From NCBI GenBank assembly GCA_013202525.1, contig JABMQS010000032.1, forward strand, positions 1-38,985: a DNA stretch of 38,985 bases, written 5' to 3'. Origin of the DNA: Candidatus Omnitrophota bacterium (GTDB taxonomy: Bacteria; Omnitrophota; Gorgyraeia; JABMRG01). The notes under the pieces were generated by a model, which worked only from the letters and a program-made list of their open reading frames with translations, was not told the DNA's origin and did no database searches. Each line of letters begins with the position of its first letter. Position 1 is the first letter of the stretch. Position numbers and translations under genes: made by a program. This document shows positions 13,365 through 21,513 of this stretch, in pieces.

Positions 13365-14301
13365 TATCAAGATTGCAGATCTTATCTATCCGTTGTTTTT
13401 GCGGTCCGGCACGGGTATACGTGAAGAGATTCCGTCTATGCCCGGGGTCTTTAGATTATCGCCCGATATCCTACTTAAGGAAGTCGAGAGCCTTACAAAA
13501 GCAGGGATCAACAAACTTCTGCTCTTCGGCGTGGGCGAAGAGAAAGATGAATATGCTACTGCTGCGCATAAAGACGAAAATCTTATATCCAGCACTGTTA
13601 GACTTCTTAAGCAACACTTTCCGGCGTCGGTTATTATGACAGATGTCTGCCTGTGTGCCTATACTACGCACGGGCATTGCGGTATTCTGGAAAGGGAAGG
13701 CTCGATAGATAAGCAGCAAACATTGACTGCATTGAAAAGGATAGCAGTATCGCATGCCGCAGCAGGGGCTGACTATGTAGCGCCTTCGGCTATGGCAAAG
13801 GAGCAGGTGCGCAATATAAGAGGTGCATTGGATGAAAACGGATTTAGCGGTACTAAGATTATGGGATATTCTGCAAAATTTGCCTCCCAGTTCTATGGCC
13901 CATTCAGGGATGCTGCAGATTCAGCCCCGCGTTTTGGCGACCGCCGTTCATATCAGCTCGATTGGGCGGACAGGGAAAAGGCGCTCTCAGAGATCGAGGA
14001 TGATGTAAAGGAAAAGGCGGATATAATTATGGTAAAACCCGCTTTGGCCTATCTAGATATTATCCATGAGGCAAAGGTGAGGTTTCAGCGTACGCTTGCA
14101 GCATACAATGTAAGCGGGGAATATGCCATGATAAAGGCAGGCGCCCAAAGCGGTTATTGGGATGAGAGAGAGGCGGTCTTTGAGATTATAACAGCCATAA
14201 GAAGAGCAGGCGCTGATATTGTTATAACATATCATGCCCCGGATATAGCGAAGTGGTTGGACAGAGAGGAGCATTCCGGTGAAGAAAAACACAGGCCGTA
14301 A
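13345..14301 (+). CDS. hemB: Delta-aminolevulinic acid dehydratase (porphobilinogen synthase)
   Basis: 318 residues. The zinc site is the three-Cys type, C102-x-C104 and C112 in DVCLCAYTTHGHCG. The two catalytic lysines are K178 (GYSAKFAS) and K231 (MVKPALAYLD). It condenses two 5-aminolevulinate molecules to porphobilinogen. The segment that is normally APSDMMDGRV reads APSAMAKEQV here, so a conserved Asp and the DGR triplet are replaced. GGGAGG (from ~13330) precedes ATG 13345; ATG 13357 is a possible alternative. The gene overlaps cobA by 20 nt and hemL by 23 nt. Confidence 0.95.
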   Translation: MAKEMYNIKIADLIYPLFLRSGTGIREEIPSMPGVFRLSPDILLKEVESLTKAGINKLLLFGVGEEKDEYATAAHKDENLISSTVRLLKQHFPASVIMTDVCLCAYTTHGHCGILEREGSIDKQQTLTALKRIAVSHAAAGADYVAPSAMAKEQVRNIRGALDENGFSGTKIMGYSAKFASQFYGPFRDAADSAPRFGDRRSYQLDWADREKALSEIEDDVKEKADIIMVKPALAYLDIIHEAKVRFQRTLAAYNVSGEYAMIKAGAQSGYWDEREAVFEIITAIRRAGADIVITYHAPDIAKWLDREEHSGEEKHRP

Positions 14302-15553
14302 AAGAAATAAGGATCTTATAAAGTCGGCAAGGCGTATTTTGGTAGGTGGCGTGAACAGCCCTGTGCGGGCGTTTTCATACGTCGGGGGTGATCCCATACC
14401 CATCTACTCAGGCAAGGGCCCTAAGGTTTCTGACTACGACGGAAATAGATACATAGATTATGTCCTTTCCTACGGCGCCCTTATTCTTGGGCATGCGAAA
14501 GGTGAGGTTGTGCAGGCAATAAAAGAGGCGGCAGGACTTGGAGTTGGCTTTGGCGCGACCAGCAACCCAGAGGTAGAGCTGGCAGAGAGGATCAGGGACG
14601 CAATACCTCTTTTGAAGAAGATTCGGTTTGTCTCATCCGGTACTGAAGCTGTGATGGGTGCTGTGAGGCTGGCCCGGGGTGTTACCGGAAGAGATAAGAT
14701 AGTGAAATTTGAAGGGGCCTATCATGGTCACGCAGATTACCTTCTGGCGAAAGCAGGATCAGGCCTTGCTACACTGGGGCTGCCTGTGAGCAAAGGCGTA
14801 CCAAGGGAATTTCTGCGCCACACAATCGTTGCTCAGCGCGGAGATATAGAGTATATAGACAGGATATTCTCAAGATTCGGTTCGGATATAGCGGCCGTTA
14901 TAGTTGAGCCTGTGGGCGGCAATGACGGCGTCGTCTATCCTGACCCGGGCTTTCTTAAGCACTTAAGGCGCATAACAAAAAAATACGGCGTGCTGCTCAT
15001 TTTTGATGAGGTAATAACAGGGTTTCGTTTTCACTTTGGTTCTGCAGCGCAATATCTTGGGATAAGGCCGGACATTATCTGCCTCGGCAAGATCATAGGA
15101 GGAGGCCTGCCCATAGGCGCCTATGGATCAGGAGAAAGAATAATGAAGCATCTCGCCCCGCTTGGCGGTGTTTATCAGGCATCTACTTTTTCCGGTAATC
15201 CGGTTGTCATGAGTGCAGGCATAGCTACCTTGAGGCTCCTGGCTTTATTAAGAGATGACTATGAACGATTGAACAGCCTTACGGCATATTTAGCCCATGC
15301 TATCTGCAAAAAGTCGCAAGATCATGGCGTCAGTATTTCGGTCCAGCAGTTTGGAGCCATGTTCAGCATCCGCTTTAAGAGGCGAAGCCACTTCAGGGTT
15401 TTTTATAGGTCATTGCTGGATGAGGGGATATATCTTGCTCCCTCGGAACACGAATCGAATTTTGTATCTTTTGCGCACACAAAGAAGGATATTGAAAAGA
15501 CAATAAGAGCTGCCAATAAGGCATTTCGTGTATTGGCACAAAGTGAGGAGTGA
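14279..15553 (+). CDS. hemL: Glutamate-1-semialdehyde 2,1-aminomutase
   Basis: 424 residues, normal length. GGVNSPVRAF, SSGTEAVMGAVRLARG, YHGHAD and FDEVITGFR are family signatures. The PLP lysine is K271 in CLGKIIGGGLPIGAYG. It turns glutamate-1-semialdehyde into 5-aminolevulinate. The start is GTG 14279 inside the end of hemB, with GGAG ~9 nt upstream. The family start (residues in LIKSARRILVGGVNSPVRAF) fits this choice. The stop TGA at 15551-15553 touches the start of the sulfite reductase gene. Confidence 0.95.
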   Translation: MKKNTGRKRNKDLIKSARRILVGGVNSPVRAFSYVGGDPIPIYSGKGPKVSDYDGNRYIDYVLSYGALILGHAKGEVVQAIKEAAGLGVGFGATSNPEVELAERIRDAIPLLKKIRFVSSGTEAVMGAVRLARGVTGRDKIVKFEGAYHGHADYLLAKAGSGLATLGLPVSKGVPREFLRHTIVAQRGDIEYIDRIFSRFGSDIAAVIVEPVGGNDGVVYPDPGFLKHLRRITKKYGVLLIFDEVITGFRFHFGSAAQYLGIRPDIICLGKIIGGGLPIGAYGSGERIMKHLAPLGGVYQASTFSGNPVVMSAGIATLRLLALLRDDYERLNSLTAYLAHAICKKSQDHGVSISVQQFGAMFSIRFKRRSHFRVFYRSLLDEGIYLAPSEHESNFVSFAHTKKDIEKTIRAANKAFRVLAQSEE

Positions 15554-16269
15554 TGATGAAAGATATAGATTATGATGCCTTGAATAGTGAAGGTTTTCTG
15601 CGGCAAAAGCAGGAGGGATTCTTCCTGCTAAGGGCAAGAGGTGAGGCAGGGAATTATACGAGGGAACAATTTTTGGCTTTCGCGGAAATATCGAAGAGAT
15701 ATGGACGTGGTATTATCCATCTTACCACGCGCCAGGGCCTTGAGATACCGTTTATCCGTTTTGAAGATATCGAAAACGTCAAGCGTGATATATTGAAAGC
15801 TGGAATACAGCCAGGAACATCAGGCCCACGTATGCGTACGACTACCGCATGCCCGGGCAGCAGCTGGTGCAAAAGAGGTCTCATAGATACTGTTTCATTA
15901 TATAAGAGGATAGAGGGGGAGTTGGGGATAAGATGTGGCACAGAACTGCCCCATAAGTTTAAGATAGCTTTATCCGGATGCCCTAATAAGTGCACGAGGG
16001 CAGATGCCTCAGAGATCGGTATCCACGCGGGCCTAGAAGCCTCGGGTCCTGCCAGGGAGATAAGATACACCGTTTATCTGGGGGGCTGTGGTGGCAAGGC
16101 GCCCCACATGGGATTTAAGCTGGATAAGACCTTTGCGGAGGATGAGGTTCTGGTCCTGGTCAAGAATGTAGTTGCATATTATAAGGAAAAGGCCAAACCA
16201 CGCCAGCGGCTCGCTTTGCTTATAAAAGAGACAGGCAGGGGCATCTTTCTTAAAGAGGTCGGTTTATAG
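15553..16269 (+). CDS. Small siroheme-4Fe4S sulfite reductase
   Basis: 238 residues (ATG 15553; ATG 15556 is 5 nt after GAGGAG and equally good). It has one ferredoxin-like half-domain (residues ~15-75, HLTTRQGLEIPFIR). The siroheme/4Fe-4S ligand set follows: C100-x5-C106 in TACPGSSWC and C143-x3-C147 in LSGCPNKC. There is no separate ferredoxin insert. The length and organisation match the low-molecular-weight assimilatory-type sulfite reductases of anaerobes, which are about half the size of CysI. A six-electron reduction of sulfite to sulfide is expected; nitrite reduction cannot be excluded. The location beside APS reductase and siroheme genes supports sulfite. It is the last gene of the operon. 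Confidence 0.88.
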   Translation: MMKDIDYDALNSEGFLRQKQEGFFLLRARGEAGNYTREQFLAFAEISKRYGRGIIHLTTRQGLEIPFIRFEDIENVKRDILKAGIQPGTSGPRMRTTTACPGSSWCKRGLIDTVSLYKRIEGELGIRCGTELPHKFKIALSGCPNKCTRADASEIGIHAGLEASGPAREIRYTVYLGGCGGKAPHMGFKLDKTFAEDEVLVLVKNVVAYYKEKAKPRQRLALLIKETGRGIFLKEVGL

Positions 16270-16295
16270 ATTCCGCGTCATCATGCTTTTTTCGC

Positions 16296-16324
16296 TTGGA
16301 ATTTGTTGTGCATGGGAATATAAT
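16296..16324 (+). promoter_or_regulatory. Sigma-70 promoter of the second histidine kinase
   Basis: TTGGAA (16296-16301), 17-bp spacer, perfect TATAAT (16319-16324). The predicted start is near 16331, which rules out the upstream TTG at 16296 as the gene's start codon. Confidence 0.72.
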
Positions 16325-16349
16325 ACTAAGCAAAGAGAGAATTATACCT

Positions 16350-17423
16350 ATGCCAAATATGGAGCTTATCAAAGATGGGGTAAAGATAATAATAATATCT
16401 ATACCCCTGATCTATTTTCTGATCATCAGTAAAGACATTGTTTTAAAGCAGAAGAGGTTTCTCCTTCTGACCATCGGTTTTTCCATATTGATGTTAGGCG
16501 GCATTATGGATTTTGCCGATGAATTTGCAAGGCTGAATAACGTCTTTCTTTTAGGTGCGAACTTTTATTATCACGAGAGGATAGAAGATATCCTGGGGCT
16601 TATCGGGTTTGTGCTTTTTTTCCTGGGTATAGCGATAGAGATAGGCCGCATCAAAAAAGAGAATGTCGACAAGAAGGATATGATCCAGACGCTCCAGGAA
16701 CAGGCAGAGCAGCTTAAGAAGTATGATGAGCTAAAGTCTAAATTTGTCGAAGATGTATCGCACGAGTTCCGTTCTCCCATCGCAAGTATCAGCATGTCCA
16801 TTAGCAACATCATCGATGGGTTGATGGGAGATGTTTCTGAAGAGCAGAGGTCTGCCCTGGACGTAGGCAAGAGAAACCTGGACAGGTTGTCTCGTCTTGC
16901 CAGGGATATGCTTACACTCTCACAGATCAAGTCCGGCAAGATAGTCCTCTTGAGAAGGCCAAATGATATCTCTGCGCTGGTAGAAGAGGCTTGTCTCTCC
17001 TTAAAGCCCATATTCGAAGAAAAACATATCAAATTTAGCAATACGTCTTACCTGAAGGATCCAAAGGTCTGGTGCGACGGAGACAGATTGTTGCAGCTTT
17101 TTGTAAACCTGCTTAGCAATGGCCTGAAGTACAGCCCATCCGACACCCAGATCAGCGTCAGGATCTCTGAGGAAGGACGGAATATCAGGGTAGAAGTAGA
17201 GGATCAGGGCAGGGGCATGTCGCAGAAAGACGCGGATAAGCTCTTCAGCCGGTTTGAGAAATTAGATGCAAAGGAAGAGGATGCGGTAGGCTTGGGTCTG
17301 GCAATAGCTAAAGAGATAGTAACCATACATCATGGCAAGATCTGGGTAGAGAGTAAATTAAACGAAGGAACGCGCTTTATCTTTACCATACCGAAGGATC
17401 TGAGAAAAGAAGACAAGCGTTAG
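16350..17423 (+). CDS. Membrane sensor histidine kinase
   Basis: 357 residues from ATG 16350 (AAAGAGAG ~12 nt upstream; ATG 16359 also possible). Three hydrophobic segments occupy the first ~100 residues (IIIISIPLIYFLII, FLLLTIGFSILMLGG, ILGLIGFVLFFLGIAI). A short coiled coil (~105-130) leads to HisKA with phospho-acceptor His138 in DVSHEFRSP. HATPase_c follows with LFVNLLSNGLKYS, VEDQGRGM and GLGLAIAKEI. No separate sensor domain is visible, so it may sense a membrane or lipid-soluble cue, or rely on a partner. No response regulator is adjacent. All catalytic boxes are present. Confidence 0.9.
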   Translation: MPNMELIKDGVKIIIISIPLIYFLIISKDIVLKQKRFLLLTIGFSILMLGGIMDFADEFARLNNVFLLGANFYYHERIEDILGLIGFVLFFLGIAIEIGRIKKENVDKKDMIQTLQEQAEQLKKYDELKSKFVEDVSHEFRSPIASISMSISNIIDGLMGDVSEEQRSALDVGKRNLDRLSRLARDMLTLSQIKSGKIVLLRRPNDISALVEEACLSLKPIFEEKHIKFSNTSYLKDPKVWCDGDRLLQLFVNLLSNGLKYSPSDTQISVRISEEGRNIRVEVEDQGRGMSQKDADKLFSRFEKLDAKEEDAVGLGLAIAKEIVTIHHGKIWVESKLNEGTRFIFTIPKDLRKEDKR

Positions 17424-17469
17424 ATATCTTATAATACAGACGGCCGCAGTAAGTTTCATACCCCGCCTT

Positions 17470-18288
17470 TTAGAGTTTTTTCCCTTTTACCGTGACCGTA
17501 TCCATAAGATGATCAAATGGCAGTATAGATTCAAGGCGTCTCTCCAGAAAAGTGCAGATCTTGAGGTAGGGCTTGATGACGGGCGTAAGCTTGTGCAGGA
17601 AGCTGCCTATATATGAGTAGTTCAGGGCCCATGCAAAAGCTAACGTACCGCCTTTTTTCTCTGCCACTTCAAGGCCGGCTTTCCTGAAGAGCCTGCATAG
17701 TTCAGGCAGTGAACAGTAATTATCATATGCAAAGGGCCACTTTGCGAAGATCTTCAATAGAAGAGATTTTTCGCCCAGAACCGATTTTAGGCAGCGGCTT
17801 ATCGCTTCACCCGCCTTTCCCATGCGGATGTCCTTATAGAGGCAATGGAGTGTCCAGGAGTTCAGGCAGAGCGCTATTATGTCCCCGCCCGTTTTACATA
17901 TTCGCGAAAACTCTTTTATGGCATGCTGCTGATCTGTTATGTGCTGAAGTGCCCGCACGCAGATTATCTCATCAAAGACATTATCCTTAAAGGGGAGTTC
18001 TTCCAGCTTGCCCACAACGAAAAAGCCCCTCTTTAATTCATCTCTTGCTGTCTTTAGCATTTCCAGGGATACATCCAGGCCTACAAACCTCTGACCGGGT
18101 ACTGTATTGGCCAGAAACCTTCCTGTGCCGCATCCGGCATCGAGCAAGAAACTATCTTTTTCTAAGCGCATAGATCTTACCACCGGATATTGCTCGGAGT
18201 AGTCTGTGTATTCGCCGACTATGGTCTTGCTGAAAAAGTCCCTGTATGAGGCGGCGCACTCTTTTGTCGTATCCTTATTCCATTCCAT
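17470..18288 (-). CDS. Class I SAM-dependent methyltransferase
   Basis: 272 residues on the minus strand. Motif I LDAGCGTGRFLANT, then FVGLDVSLEML and FDEIICVRALQHIT are typical of the Methyltransf_11 group related to UbiE and small-molecule methylases. The C-terminal ~100 residues (ALNYSYIGSFLHKLTPVIKP) are less conserved and hint at membrane or lipid contact. The substrate is unknown. It has its own promoter, AGGAGA before the ATG, and is convergent with the histidine kinase; no clear terminator is seen in the 46-nt gap. Confidence 0.87.
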   Translation of the reverse strand: MEWNKDTTKECAASYRDFFSKTIVGEYTDYSEQYPVVRSMRLEKDSFLLDAGCGTGRFLANTVPGQRFVGLDVSLEMLKTARDELKRGFFVVGKLEELPFKDNVFDEIICVRALQHITDQQHAIKEFSRICKTGGDIIALCLNSWTLHCLYKDIRMGKAGEAISRCLKSVLGEKSLLLKIFAKWPFAYDNYCSLPELCRLFRKAGLEVAEKKGGTLAFAWALNYSYIGSFLHKLTPVIKPYLKICTFLERRLESILPFDHLMDTVTVKGKKL

Positions 18289-18304
18289 ATCTATCTCCTA
18301 CCAT

Positions 18305-18333
18305 ATTATAGGTAAACCTGAGTGACTTTTCAA
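18305..18333 (-). promoter_or_regulatory. Sigma-70 promoter of the methyltransferase
   Basis: On the minus strand: TTGAAA (18333-18328), 17-bp spacer, perfect TATAAT (18310-18305). It is followed by AGGAGA and ATG 18288. Confidence 0.75.
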
Positions 18334-18364
18334 GGAATAAAGTCATCCCATGCATTTAAGTCGG

Positions 18365-18393
18365 TTGATTTTAAAGCCAAAAGATACTATAAT
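18365..18393 (+). promoter_or_regulatory. Sigma-70 promoter of the toroid/GH5 operon
   Basis: TTGATT (18365-18370), 17-bp spacer, perfect TATAAT (18388-18393). AGGAG at 18403-18407 and ATG 18417 follow. Confidence 0.75.
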
Positions 18394-18416
18394 ATATTGC
18401 TGTAGGAGCAGACTTT

Positions 18417-19595
18417 ATGATGAAGACAATGCCAAACCGGAAAGTAGATGATGGCCCTCTCGACCGCGGGCAGCTTACAGGCCCTTATAAGCGGGCATCT
18501 GAATGGCTCGTGCAGAGCTTTCGCGTTAATGGTTACAGGGGGTCTTCGGCCTGGCAATCCCGCTTTTTCCACCCGATCCGCGGGTGGTCGCATCCCTATC
18601 CTGAAACAACAGGATATATAATACCTACCCTGTACGATTATTTCAAATGGCTAAAGGATGAAAATGGTGAGATCAAAACCTGTATAGAGACTTCGATACC
18701 CTGGCTTCTGTCACTGCAGATGAGATCAGGGGCATTTCCGGGAGGCCATGCTGCGCAGAACGGGGCGTTCTATCTTGGTACTTTAGATTATATTCTTCAC
18801 AGGGCCCATGCTCCGAAAGAGTCTGTATTCAATACAGCCCAGATTATGCGCGGCTTGATTCGCTGCTATAATGAAACAGGAAACAGCGATTGCTTGAATG
18901 CGGTTAAAAAATCCGGCGAGTTCTTATCGAGTTCGATCAGGGAAGACGGGGGATGGGGGAATGATGCGTACGCAAAGGACCTTTCGCCGTCTTATTTTGC
19001 CTATATAATACCTGCGCTGCTTGCCGCGGCTGAACTGATCAACGATAAAGATTTAAAGGCAAAGGCACTGCTGCCCCTGGATAATCTACTGAAGCGTATC
19101 GACGGAGAGTCCCGCTTTATCAGGGATATGGGGTTTTCTGATAATGGTTTTGCCCATATGCATACCGTTGGTTATACGCTCCAGGGCCTTCTGGAATCTG
19201 CCATAATACTGAAGGATGAAGGGGGAAGATATATATCAGAGGCCGCAGGCGTAGCCGATAAGCTTTTGGCCAAATACGAAGAGTGGGGTAAGCTGCCTGG
19301 CGGCCTGTATAACGGCTGGAGGCCGGAGTGGAGCTATTCCTGTATAACCGGCAACTGCCAGATAGCGTTGTTTTTTCTTGAACTTTTCAAGGTGAACAAA
19401 GAAGTCCGTTATCTCGATGCAGCCCAGAGCATCTATTCAGACATGTTGACTGCTCAATCGCGAAACAATGCCTTTCCGGGCAGCAGGCCGGTATGGGGAA
19501 GGTATATGTGCCTGCGCTGGCCGAACTGGGCAGTTAAATTTTTTATGGACCTCTCATTTGGTCTCTATAACGCACTGCGGGATAAGCAGGGATAG
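18417..19595 (+). CDS. Alpha/alpha-toroid protein of unknown function, possibly carbohydrate-active
   Basis: 392 residues, no signal peptide. Repeated helical hairpins with Gly/Trp/Tyr-rich turns (YPETTGYIIPTLYDY, REDGGWGNDAYAKDL, HTVGYTLQGLLESA, LPGGLYNGWRPEWSYSC) suggest an (alpha/alpha)6-type toroid. That fold is shared by many glycoside hydrolases, epimerases, polysaccharide lyases and terpene cyclases. No catalytic signature is clear enough to choose among them. It lies 14 nt upstream of a GH5 hydrolase gene with which it is surely co-transcribed, so a role in sugar or polysaccharide handling is the likeliest inference. The start ATG 18417 (or 18420) has AGGAG 9 nt upstream. Confidence 0.7.
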   Translation: MMKTMPNRKVDDGPLDRGQLTGPYKRASEWLVQSFRVNGYRGSSAWQSRFFHPIRGWSHPYPETTGYIIPTLYDYFKWLKDENGEIKTCIETSIPWLLSLQMRSGAFPGGHAAQNGAFYLGTLDYILHRAHAPKESVFNTAQIMRGLIRCYNETGNSDCLNAVKKSGEFLSSSIREDGGWGNDAYAKDLSPSYFAYIIPALLAAAELINDKDLKAKALLPLDNLLKRIDGESRFIRDMGFSDNGFAHMHTVGYTLQGLLESAIILKDEGGRYISEAAGVADKLLAKYEEWGKLPGGLYNGWRPEWSYSCITGNCQIALFFLELFKVNKEVRYLDAAQSIYSDMLTAQSRNNAFPGSRPVWGRYMCLRWPNWAVKFFMDLSFGLYNALRDKQG

Positions 19596-19609
19596 GATAC
19601 AACAAGATC

Positions 19610-20767
19610 ATGATATTAAAGGGAGTTAACTTAGGCGGCTGGCTGCTTATGGAAGGCTATATCCTGGGAGGCAGAAATATAGCTGAGCAGGAATTCAAGG
19701 CCAAGTTTAAAAGGATACATGGAAACAGAGAACTGGCTGTATTGGAAAAAGAATTCAGAAAGCGTTTTATAAGGGAGGAGGACCTGAGGCTTATATCATC
19801 ATGGGGCGCAAACTGCGTGCGGCTGCCGGTGCATTATAAGATATTTGAAAAGAAACCCTATGTCTACAATAAAGAGTCTTTGACATTTTTACGCAGGATA
19901 TTAAGATGGGCAGATAAGTACAAGCTGAAGGTTATTCTTGATCTGCATGCAGCGTGCGGGGCGCAGAATTGCGATTGGCACGCGGACAGCACGGGCAAGG
20001 CCTTATTATGGAGGCACAAAAGAAACAGGGACAGGACATGTGCCCTGTGGAGATATCTTGCTGAGAACCTTGCATCTGAACGCGCACTCTATGGCTATGA
20101 TGTGTTGAATGAACCAGTGATAGCAAAAGGGAGGGTTGGTGAGCTCAAGACCTTCTATAAGGATGTGATAACCTCGATAAGGAGTGTTGACAAAAAGAGC
20201 GTTATCTTTCTCGAAGGAAACACCTGGGCGCAGGACATAGATTTTTTGAAGGACCTGATAGCCGAGAATATCGCAGTAAGTATACATTTCTATGAGCCCT
20301 TAGAATTTACATTTAATTTTAGAAGAGGATATACTTATCCGGGCGCGATCAACGGAGGTCCCTGGAATAAAGAGAGGATAAGAAGGCGCCTGAGCCGCTA
20401 TAAGGATTTTTCTTCTAAGTACGGGGTTTCTGTTTTTGTGGGTGAGTTTGGCGTAAACTATCGCGGCAACAGGTATGGGGAGTTGCGTTGGCTGGATGAT
20501 GCCTTAAGCGTGTTTCGCGAGTTTGGGTTCAGCTGGACTTATTGGACATATAAAGCGGTGAGCAGCGGTATATTTCCCGATGGGATTGTTCAGTATCTTG
20601 ATAATAGCCCTTGGGTAAAAAGAGAAGGCCCGGTCTACGGACTTGAAAACCTCTATACCGCGTGGCCGGCTTACAAGAACAAGATAGTGAGCTCCTGGAA
20701 TACAAAGCATTTCCAGGTAAATCATGATATCGTAAAAGGCCTGAAGAAACATTTTAAACATAGATAG
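19610..20767 (+). CDS. Glycoside hydrolase family 5-type enzyme, apparently cytosolic
   Basis: 385 residues, beginning directly with the barrel: MILKGVNLGGWLLMEG resembles the start of exo-1,3-glucanase-like GH5 proteins. The RLPVHY strand, LDLHAACGAQN, acid/base Glu168 in YDVLNEPV, HFYEPLEFTF and nucleophile Glu279 in FVGEFGV are all present. A retaining beta-glycosidase mechanism is expected. There is no signal peptide, lipobox or TM segment, so it should act inside the cell on an internal or imported glycan. It follows the toroid protein by 14 nt. Confidence 0.85.
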   Translation: MILKGVNLGGWLLMEGYILGGRNIAEQEFKAKFKRIHGNRELAVLEKEFRKRFIREEDLRLISSWGANCVRLPVHYKIFEKKPYVYNKESLTFLRRILRWADKYKLKVILDLHAACGAQNCDWHADSTGKALLWRHKRNRDRTCALWRYLAENLASERALYGYDVLNEPVIAKGRVGELKTFYKDVITSIRSVDKKSVIFLEGNTWAQDIDFLKDLIAENIAVSIHFYEPLEFTFNFRRGYTYPGAINGGPWNKERIRRRLSRYKDFSSKYGVSVFVGEFGVNYRGNRYGELRWLDDALSVFREFGFSWTYWTYKAVSSGIFPDGIVQYLDNSPWVKREGPVYGLENLYTAWPAYKNKIVSSWNTKHFQVNHDIVKGLKKHFKHR

Positions 20768-20797
20768 AGATAATCATTAAATCAGGAGGTGGAAGAT

Positions 20798-20992
20798 ATG
20801 TGGTGGAGATGGACTGTTCTTATTATCGGCAGTATCCTTATCCTTGCCTGTGTTATCAGCACCACGGTCGATTGGATAAAAGGAAAGACAGGCCCATTCG
20901 GGCCCAAGCCCATGGACTGGTGGGGCTGCGGTATCTTTACCATTCTTATCGCGCTTTTGGTCTACTGGGTTTCTAAAGGAATCTTCAGATAA
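20798..20992 (+). CDS. Small two-helix membrane protein
   Basis: 64 residues from ATG 20798, set by AGGAGGT 7 nt upstream; GTG 20789 lies inside that ribosome binding site. Two hydrophobic helices (about 5-22 and 45-62) flank a polar loop with KGKTGPFGPKPMDWWG. I do not recognise a family. It lies 30 nt after the GH5 gene and probably belongs to that operon. Confidence 0.65.
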   Translation: MWWRWTVLIIGSILILACVISTTVDWIKGKTGPFGPKPMDWWGCGIFTILIALLVYWVSKGIFR

Positions 20993-21004
20993 TGCAATTT
21001 TCTT

Positions 21005-21034
21005 TTGACTAATACTTAAACTTAGAGTTATAAT
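21005..21034 (+). promoter_or_regulatory. Sigma-70 promoter, possibly leaderless
   Basis: TTGACT (21005-21010), 18-bp spacer, perfect TATAAT (21029-21034). The expected transcription start (~21041) is 1-2 nt before ATG 21043, and no ribosome binding site is present. Confidence 0.72.
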
Positions 21035-21042
21035 AAACCATT

Positions 21043-21510
21043 ATGAAATATAAGAAAAGCCAGGTGGTGATGTTCTGGTTTCTCCCGCTTATTACTATAG
21101 GCGGATTATTTTATCCTCTACTTGGATATCTTGTGGTAGCCATGATGGCCTTCTTTCTGGCGCTCTCTTTTTTTAGAGGCCGCTACTGGTGCTGGCACCT
21201 GTGTCCGAGAGGGGCATTCCTGGATATAGCCCTATCCAAGGTCAGCCGTAATAAGCCCGCGCCGGCGTTCTTTGCCCGCCAGTGGTTTCGTTGGTCAATA
21301 TTTGCGCTGTTTATAGGTTTTTTGATCTATCGTATCATAGGCACAGGCGGAAGCCTTATTGCAATAGCTTCGGTCTTTGTGGTGATGTGTATATTGACTA
21401 CAATAATATCCATTATCCTGGGCATACCTATGAGACATAGAAGCTGGTGTGTAATATGCCCCATGGGAACGCTGCAGGATAAGATAAACAGGTTATCCAA
21501 AAAAGGTTAA
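21043..21510 (+). CDS. NapH/NosR-like Fe-S membrane protein
   Basis: 155 residues with four or so hydrophobic segments. Two cysteine motifs lie on the same side of the membrane: RYWCWHLCPRGAFLD (~residue 50) and RSWCVICPMGTLQD (~residue 140). This is the pattern of the membrane part of NapH/NosR/CcoG-like electron-transfer proteins, but the 4Fe-4S ferredoxin tail is absent and only four Cys in two short motifs remain. It may pass electrons or hold one cluster. It is co-transcribed with a solute-binding protein 3 nt downstream. Start: ATG 21043 directly after the promoter. Confidence 0.8.
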   Translation: MKYKKSQVVMFWFLPLITIGGLFYPLLGYLVVAMMAFFLALSFFRGRYWCWHLCPRGAFLDIALSKVSRNKPAPAFFARQWFRWSIFALFIGFLIYRIIGTGGSLIAIASVFVVMCILTTIISIILGIPMRHRSWCVICPMGTLQDKINRLSKKG

Positions 21511-21513
21511 GGC

